The notes under the pieces are model-generated. The model saw only the letters and a list, made by a program, of their open reading frames with translations, ran no database searches and was not told the origin of the DNA. A program made the translations under genes and the position numbers. Of a stretch of 64,000 nt of DNA, positions 59,722 to 64,000 are shown piece by piece. Source of the stretch: Rhodococcus sp. SGAir0479 (GTDB lineage Bacteria; Actinomycetota; Actinomycetes; Mycobacteriales; Mycobacteriaceae); the NCBI RefSeq assembly GCF_005484805.1, contig NZ_CP039432.1, positions 744,001-808,000 of the forward strand, in the 5' to 3' direction. Position 1 is the first letter of the stretch. Each line of letters begins with the position of its first letter.

Positions 59722-60474
59722 ATGCGTATTGCGATGTTCGCCACGTGCCTGGGCGACACGATGTTCCCGGACGCGCCCAGGGCCACCGCGCTCCTGCTCA
59801 CGCGCCTCGGGCACGAAGTGGTGTTCCCGCCCGGGCAGACGTGCTGCGGGCAGATGCACGTGAACACCGGGTACCAGCCGGACGCGCTGCCGCTGGTGGA
59901 GAACTACGCCGAGAATTTCGGCGACGGCTCCATCGACGCGATCGTGGCGCCGTCCGGGTCGTGCGTCGGGTCGGTGCGGCACCAGCACGAGATCGTCGCG
60001 GACCGCTACGGCACACCGGCGCTGTGCGGCCGAGTCGAGACCGTCAAGGCCAAGACGTACGAGCTGTCCGAGTTGCTGGTCGACGTCCTCGGCGTCACCG
60101 ACGTGGGCGCCAACTTCCCGCACCGGGTCACCTACCACCCGACGTGTCACTCGCTGCGGATGCTCGGTGTCGGCGACAAGCCGCTCCAGTTGCTGCGCGC
60201 GGTCCGCGACATCGACCTGGTGGAGCTGCCGGCGGCCGACGCGTGCTGCGGCTTCGGCGGCACCTTCGCGATCAAGAACGCCGAGACGTCGACGGCCATG
60301 CTGGCCGACAAGATCCGCAACGTCGCCGATACCGGAGCCGAGTTCTGTTGTGCCAGTGACTCGTCGTGCCTGATGCACATCGGCGGCGGCATGTCCCGGC
60401 TGCAGATGGGTACGCGCACGATCCACCTGGCCGAGATCCTGGCGGCCACCGAGAGCATGGAGGTGACGGCATGA
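59722..60474 (+). CDS. lutA: Lactate utilization protein A (LutA/LldE), copy 2
   Basis: This 250-residue CCG-domain protein has GQTCCGQMHVNTGYQPDA and CCGFGGTFAIKNAE, as in copy 1. It belongs to the second lactate oxidation operon and is directly controlled by the palindrome 26 bases upstream. It differs from copy 1 in scattered positions and has a shorter C-terminus. It overlaps lutB copy 2 by 4 bases. Confidence 0.93.
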   Translation: MRIAMFATCLGDTMFPDAPRATALLLTRLGHEVVFPPGQTCCGQMHVNTGYQPDALPLVENYAENFGDGSIDAIVAPSGSCVGSVRHQHEIVADRYGTPALCGRVETVKAKTYELSELLVDVLGVTDVGANFPHRVTYHPTCHSLRMLGVGDKPLQLLRAVRDIDLVELPAADACCGFGGTFAIKNAETSTAMLADKIRNVADTGAEFCCASDSSCLMHIGGGMSRLQMGTRTIHLAEILAATESMEVTA

Positions 60475-61985
60475 GCGGGGTCTCGCTCGGGCTGCCTGCC
60501 GTTCCGCCGCGTGCCCCCGAGGGCGTCGGCTTCCTGCGCGGAACGGAGAAGTTCCCGGCGGCTGCGCGCCACGAACTGGCCAACGCCCAGTTGCGCCGCA
60601 ACATCGGCAAGGCCACACACACCATCCGCGCCAAGCGACTGCACGTGACGGGCGAACTGCCCGACTGGGAGGACCTGCGCGACGCCGGCGCGGCGATCAA
60701 GACCGACGTCATGAGCCGGCTGCCGGAGTTGCTCGAGCAGCTCGAGGCCGCCGTCGTCGCCCGCGGCGGCACCGTGCACTGGGCCGCGGATGCCAACGAG
60801 GCCAACGCGATCGTCACCGACCTCGTACGGGCCACCGGTTCCGACGAGGTCATCAAGGTCAAGTCGATGGCCACGCAGGAGATCGAGCTCAACGAACACC
60901 TCGAGGCCAACGGCATCCACGCCTACGAGACAGACCTGGCCGAGCTCATCGTCCAGCTCGGCCACGACAAGCCCTCGCACATCCTTGTGCCCGCGATCCA
61001 CCGCAACCGGTCGGAGATCCGCGAGATCTTCCTGCGGGAGATGGCCGACGTCGATCCGGACCTCGACGACAATCCCAAGCACCTCGCCGCCGCGGCACGG
61101 AAGTTTCTGCGGCACAAGTTCATGACGGTGCCGGTGGCGATCTCGGGCGCCAACTTCGGGGTCGCCGAGACCGGCACGCTCGGGGTCGTCGAGTCCGAGG
61201 GCAACGGCCGCATGTGCCTGACGATGCCGCAGACACTGATCACCGTCATGGGCATCGAGAAGGTGATCCCCACGTACCGGGATCTCGAGGTGTTCCTGCA
61301 GCTGCTGCCGCGCTCGTCGACGGGGGAGCGGATGAATCCGTACACCTCCATGTGGACCGGCGTGACGCCGGGCGACGGCCCGCAGGACTTCCATCTGGTG
61401 CTGCTCGACAACGGCCGCACCGCCGCACTCGCCGACGGTGTGGGAAGGCAGGCGCTCAACTGCATCCGCTGTTCGGCGTGCCTGAACGTGTGCCCGGTCT
61501 ACGAGCGCACCGGCGGCCACGCCTACGGGTCGACGTATCCGGGGCCGATCGGCGCCGTCCTCACGCCGCAGCTCGCGGGCATGGACGGCAAGGACGATCC
61601 GAACTCGACGCTGCCGTTCGCGTCGAGCCTGTGCGGCGCCTGCTACGACGCGTGCCCGGTGAAGATCGACATCCCGTCGCTGCTGGTGGAGTTGCGGCAT
61701 CAGAAGGTGCAGAAGTCCGGCTTCGGTGCGGAAGCGGCCGCGATGAAGGCGGCGTCGGTGGCGATGTCGTCGGCGAAGCTATTCACGCTGGCGCAGAAGG
61801 CCGCCGGGCTCGGCCGGGTGGTCGCCGGCAAGAAGGGCAAGATCTCGAAGTTGCCACCCCCGCTCAGCGGGTGGACCGACGCCCGCGACATCCCGGCCCC
61901 GCCCGCGCAGACGTTCCGGCAGTGGTGGGACTCGACCGAGGGGCGTGCCGCGATCGCGGCGGCCCGGAAGGACGGTGACCGATGA
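60471..61985 (+). CDS. lutB: Lactate utilization protein B (LutB), copy 2
   Basis: This 504-residue iron-sulfur protein has the LUD domain (HWAADANEANAIVT, KVKSMATQEIELNEHL) and the two 4Fe-4S motifs CIRCSACLNVCPVY and CGACYDACPVKI. It matches copy 1 in length and most residues. Coupled by 4-base overlaps to lutA and lutC. One copy may serve L-lactate and the other a related hydroxy acid or growth condition; the sequence alone does not tell. Confidence 0.94.
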   Translation: MSGVSLGLPAVPPRAPEGVGFLRGTEKFPAAARHELANAQLRRNIGKATHTIRAKRLHVTGELPDWEDLRDAGAAIKTDVMSRLPELLEQLEAAVVARGGTVHWAADANEANAIVTDLVRATGSDEVIKVKSMATQEIELNEHLEANGIHAYETDLAELIVQLGHDKPSHILVPAIHRNRSEIREIFLREMADVDPDLDDNPKHLAAAARKFLRHKFMTVPVAISGANFGVAETGTLGVVESEGNGRMCLTMPQTLITVMGIEKVIPTYRDLEVFLQLLPRSSTGERMNPYTSMWTGVTPGDGPQDFHLVLLDNGRTAALADGVGRQALNCIRCSACLNVCPVYERTGGHAYGSTYPGPIGAVLTPQLAGMDGKDDPNSTLPFASSLCGACYDACPVKIDIPSLLVELRHQKVQKSGFGAEAAAMKAASVAMSSAKLFTLAQKAAGLGRVVAGKKGKISKLPPPLSGWTDARDIPAPPAQTFRQWWDSTEGRAAIAAARKDGDR

Positions 61986-62605
61986 GCTCGCGAGACGTCG
62001 TCATGGGGCGGATCCGGGATGCGTTGACGCTGGCGCCGCCCACGGCGACCGAGGTTCCCCGGAACTATCGGACCGGGCGCACCATGCCCGACGCCGAGCG
62101 GGTGGAGCTCCTGGTCGACCGCCTGGTGGACTACAAGGCCGTCGTGCATCGGAGCACGGAGGCGCAGCTGCCCGAGGTGCTCGCACGCGCGTTGCGGGAC
62201 GTCGGCGCCCGGCGCATCGGAGTGCCTGCAGGACTGAACGATTCGTGGTTGTCGGAGTTCGACGGTGAGACCGTGGTCGATTCGCCGACGGTGCCCGCGC
62301 CCGAGTTGGGAAACCTGGACGGCGTGGTGACCGCGTCCGCCGTCTCGTGCGCCGAGACCGGCACCATCTTCCTCGATGGCAGACCGGACCAGGGCCGCCG
62401 CGCGCTCACCCTGGTTCCCGACCTGCACGTGTGTGTCGTGACCGTCGACAGCATCGAGGTGGGCGTGCCCGAGGCCATGGCTCGGCTGGTGCCGGAGCGG
62501 CCCACGACGCTCATCAGTGGACCGTCGGCGACCTCGGACATCGAACTCGAACGCGTCGAGGGCGTGCACGGGCCCCGCAACCTGCACGTGGTGATCGTCG
62601 GCTGA
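61982..62605 (+). CDS. lutC: Lactate utilization protein C (LutC), copy 2
   Basis: This 207-residue LUD-domain protein ends the second lut operon. It has SAVSCAETGTIFLDGRPDQGRRALTLVPD and SGPSATSDIELERVEGVHGPR. The ATG overlaps the lutB stop codon. It is more diverged from copy 1 than the other two subunits, especially in the first 80 residues. Confidence 0.92.
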   Translation: MSSRDVVMGRIRDALTLAPPTATEVPRNYRTGRTMPDAERVELLVDRLVDYKAVVHRSTEAQLPEVLARALRDVGARRIGVPAGLNDSWLSEFDGETVVDSPTVPAPELGNLDGVVTASAVSCAETGTIFLDGRPDQGRRALTLVPDLHVCVVTVDSIEVGVPEAMARLVPERPTTLISGPSATSDIELERVEGVHGPRNLHVVIVG

Positions 62606-62682
62606 TCTGCGCCACTGCGGCGGACCGTGCGACGGCCTGATACCGTCCCGGCCAGGGGAAGAAACTCTGGGGGGATGTTTCG

Positions 62683-62976
62683 ATGAAGGTTGATCCGGCG
62701 GCATTGAGGGCGTTCGCGGAGCTCTCGGCGTCGACGAGTGACGCGCTGGCCGCGGTCGATGTGAGTTCGCCTTTCGTGGATTCGCAGGGTGCAGTAGTGG
62801 GGACCGAGTTCTCGAAGCTCGGCCCGGATGGGTACGCGGCCGTTGCGGAGGTTCTGCAGAACATCTGTCTGCGGCTCACCGCAATGGCGCAGATCGCACG
62901 GGGGTCGGCCGAGAACTACGACGTCACCGACACCGACTTCGGAAGCCTGCTCGACACGATGGACGCCCCGTCATGA
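62683..62976 (+). CDS. EspC-like type VII secretion (ESX) protein
   Basis: This 97-residue helical protein resembles the EspC/ESX-associated family: two amphipathic helices separated by a turn, and a C-terminal secretion signal YxxxD (Y79-D-V-T-D83). GGGGGA lies 8 bases before the ATG. It overlaps the next gene by 4 bases, so the two are a pair, like many ESX substrate-partner genes. It may be a secreted small partner for the downstream protein. No ESX core gene is in the window. Confidence 0.7.
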   Translation: MKVDPAALRAFAELSASTSDALAAVDVSSPFVDSQGAVVGTEFSKLGPDGYAAVAEVLQNICLRLTAMAQIARGSAENYDVTDTDFGSLLDTMDAPS

Positions 62977-63974
62977 GTCCGACGGTGTCGCAGGTACTTG
63001 CCTGGAACCCGAATGCTTTGATATCCACCGCTGAAGGCGTGGACGGTCTCGTCGCTCGGTTGGACGAGCGGATGGGCGATCTTGCTGCCGGCCAGAACAC
63101 CCTCGTCGAGACGTGGGACGGCATTGCCGCCGATTCGGCGACGGCCAGAATCGAACGAGAACGTTCGACCGCGGGACGTGTGACCGCTGCATTGGGTGGG
63201 GTGGCGCAGGCGTATCGCGAGGGCGCAGCCTCCATCGCGTCCGTTCGTGAACATCTGACCTCACTGGTGCACAGCGTCCGATCTCGAGGATTCCAGATCG
63301 CCGATGACGGAACGGTCGATGCCAGTGGTCTCGTCGGCTGGCTGGTTCTTGCACCCCCCGCTGCACGCGATGTTGCGCGGCTGGAGCTCGAGCGGGAGGC
63401 GGCGGAGCTGACCATCGCAGTGGTCGATGCGCTGCGACAAGCCGGTTCTGCGGCAACGCAGGTGATTGGTCGTGTGCGTGATTCGTTCGCGGCGGTGACC
63501 TCCGCGGGGCAGGCGGCCCTACCCGGCCGGTTCGAAACCTCGGGCACCGGTGCGTTCAGTTGGAAGCCCGATGTGCCCGCAACAGTGGCCGCATCGACGG
63601 TGGGGATGATGGTGGACGCGACGCGGGGAGGACTTGTCAGTGCAGCGGAAGCCTCGGGTGACGACGTGGCGCGGTTGATAGGTCGGGGGATGGGCCCGTT
63701 CGGTGTGGTCCTGGGTGCCGTTCCCGCCATTGCGAACGATATCGACGGGGGCATGGATACGACGAAGGCTGTCACGACGGAGGTTGCCGGAGCGGGCTTC
63801 GGGCTTTTCGCCGGCGGCTTGGCGGCGTCTATGGCGAGTGGTGCGGTGGCCGGTTCCGCCGCGGGCTCAGCAGTTCCGGGACTCGGCACGGCTGTCGGAC
63901 TGGTGGTGGGTGCGCTCGCGGGTGGTGTGGCCGCCTACGGCGGATCGAAGGGTTTACAGCGGGCATGGGGTTGA
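62973..63974 (+). CDS. WXG/LXG-like type VII effector candidate with glycine-zipper C-terminus
   Basis: This 333-residue protein has an N-terminal helical hairpin with a WXG motif (W48-D-G50 in LVETWDGIAADSA) typical of WXG100/LXG proteins, a helical middle and a C-terminal region (about 255-330) that is very rich in Gly and Ala with GxxxG repeats (GAGFGLFAGGLAASM, GSAAGSAVPGLG, GLVVGALAGGVAAYGG). Such glycine-zipper ends occur in membrane-inserting toxins. I infer a secreted effector with a pore-like tail. It follows an EspC-like gene with ATGA overlap, and a further gene starts at its end, which could encode an immunity protein. Confidence 0.7.
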   Translation: MSPTVSQVLAWNPNALISTAEGVDGLVARLDERMGDLAAGQNTLVETWDGIAADSATARIERERSTAGRVTAALGGVAQAYREGAASIASVREHLTSLVHSVRSRGFQIADDGTVDASGLVGWLVLAPPAARDVARLELEREAAELTIAVVDALRQAGSAATQVIGRVRDSFAAVTSAGQAALPGRFETSGTGAFSWKPDVPATVAASTVGMMVDATRGGLVSAAEASGDDVARLIGRGMGPFGVVLGAVPAIANDIDGGMDTTKAVTTEVAGAGFGLFAGGLAASMASGAVAGSAAGSAVPGLGTAVGLVVGALAGGVAAYGGSKGLQRAWG

Positions 63975-63982
63975 CAGACGGG

Positions 63983-64000
63983 ATGAAGGCGATGGAGTTT
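63983..64000 (+). CDS. Start of another gene, cut by the window end
   Basis: An ATG at 63983, or an in-frame TTG at 63971 that overlaps the previous stop codon, begins an open frame (MKAMEF) running off the window. Its place right after the effector-like gene would suit an immunity protein or another secretion partner, but nothing can be said from six codons. Confidence 0.35.

Noticed and set aside
53103-62605. Possibility that the second lutABC is an assembly duplication
   Set aside because: The copies differ at many positions and have different flanks and gene ends, so they are true paralogues.
1-64000. tRNA, rRNA, CRISPR arrays, insertion sequences, attachment sites or replication origins
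   Set aside because: I found no convincing tRNA cloverleaf, rRNA block, regular spacer-repeat pattern, transposase or integrase gene in the window.

Overview
The window is GC-rich, densely coded chromosomal DNA from a mycolic-acid-containing actinobacterium (order Mycobacteriales). Gene content points to Rhodococcus/Nocardia-like bacteria: an antigen-85-type mycolyltransferase with a signal peptide, a CYP136-like P450 with a divergent TetR gene as at Rv3058c/Rv3059 of M. tuberculosis, a FadD15-like ligase, a 3-ketosteroid delta1-dehydrogenase, a 13E12/DUF222 HNH protein under a mycobacterial-type SOS box, and an EspC-like type VII secretion protein. No tRNA, rRNA, CRISPR array, insertion sequence or prophage gene was recognised, and no stretch longer than 300 bases lacks a gene.

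Region 1 (1-10.8 kb): the tail of an unknown helical protein, a TetR/P450 divergent pair, then a tightly overlapping five-gene catabolic operon (amidohydrolase, SDR, amidohydrolase, two-domain acyl-CoA dehydrogenase, SDR) followed by a KstR-like TetR gene and a convergent TetR gene. Region 2 (10.8-22.8 kb): a YbjN/TY-Chap-like protein, the mycolyltransferase, an allophanate hydrolase with its GntR regulator, a degenerate chorismate mutase-like protein opposite a MarR/FadD15 pair, a sirtuin, a family-5 uracil-DNA glycosylase, a VOC protein and KstD. Region 3 (22.9-28.4 kb): a TPP-riboswitch-controlled tenA-thiY-thiX-thiZ operon for pyrimidine precursor salvage, then a carboxylesterase. Region 4 (28.4-36.9 kb): the SOS-controlled 13E12 protein, an MFS/DUF2470 pair, and a MacB/FtsX-type ABC system divergent from a two-component system.

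Region 5 (36.9-46.9 kb): a three-gene operon around a CtpH/CtpI-like giant P-type ATPase whose N-terminal half looks like a decayed second ATPase, a racemase, a methyltransferase-fold protein, an XRE/membrane-protein pair whose promoter lies inside a perfect 14-bp inverted repeat, an enoyl-CoA hydratase/isomerase, and an SPFH/ribbon-helix-helix pair. Region 6 (47-53 kb): an MBL hydrolase, small membrane and acyltransferase proteins, a second TY-Chap-like gene, and an NAD/ADP-ribose module (NrtR divergent from ADP-ribosylglycohydrolase and macrodomain genes, with tandem operators between them). Region 7 (53-62.6 kb): two complete lutABC lactate-oxidation operons flanking a GntR regulator, an SDR and a lactate permease, with two different classes of palindromic operator. 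Region 8 (62.6 kb to the end): a type VII secretion-type pair and the first codons of another gene.

Several genes (starts at 9507, 12031, 16469, 28427, 34862, 43997, 51459, 56723) have a -10-like hexamer ending 6-8 nt before the start codon, as expected for leaderless mRNAs. Most operons here are couplets or longer runs joined by 4-nt ATGA/GTGA overlaps. All functions are inferred from reading the sequence; no database search was possible.
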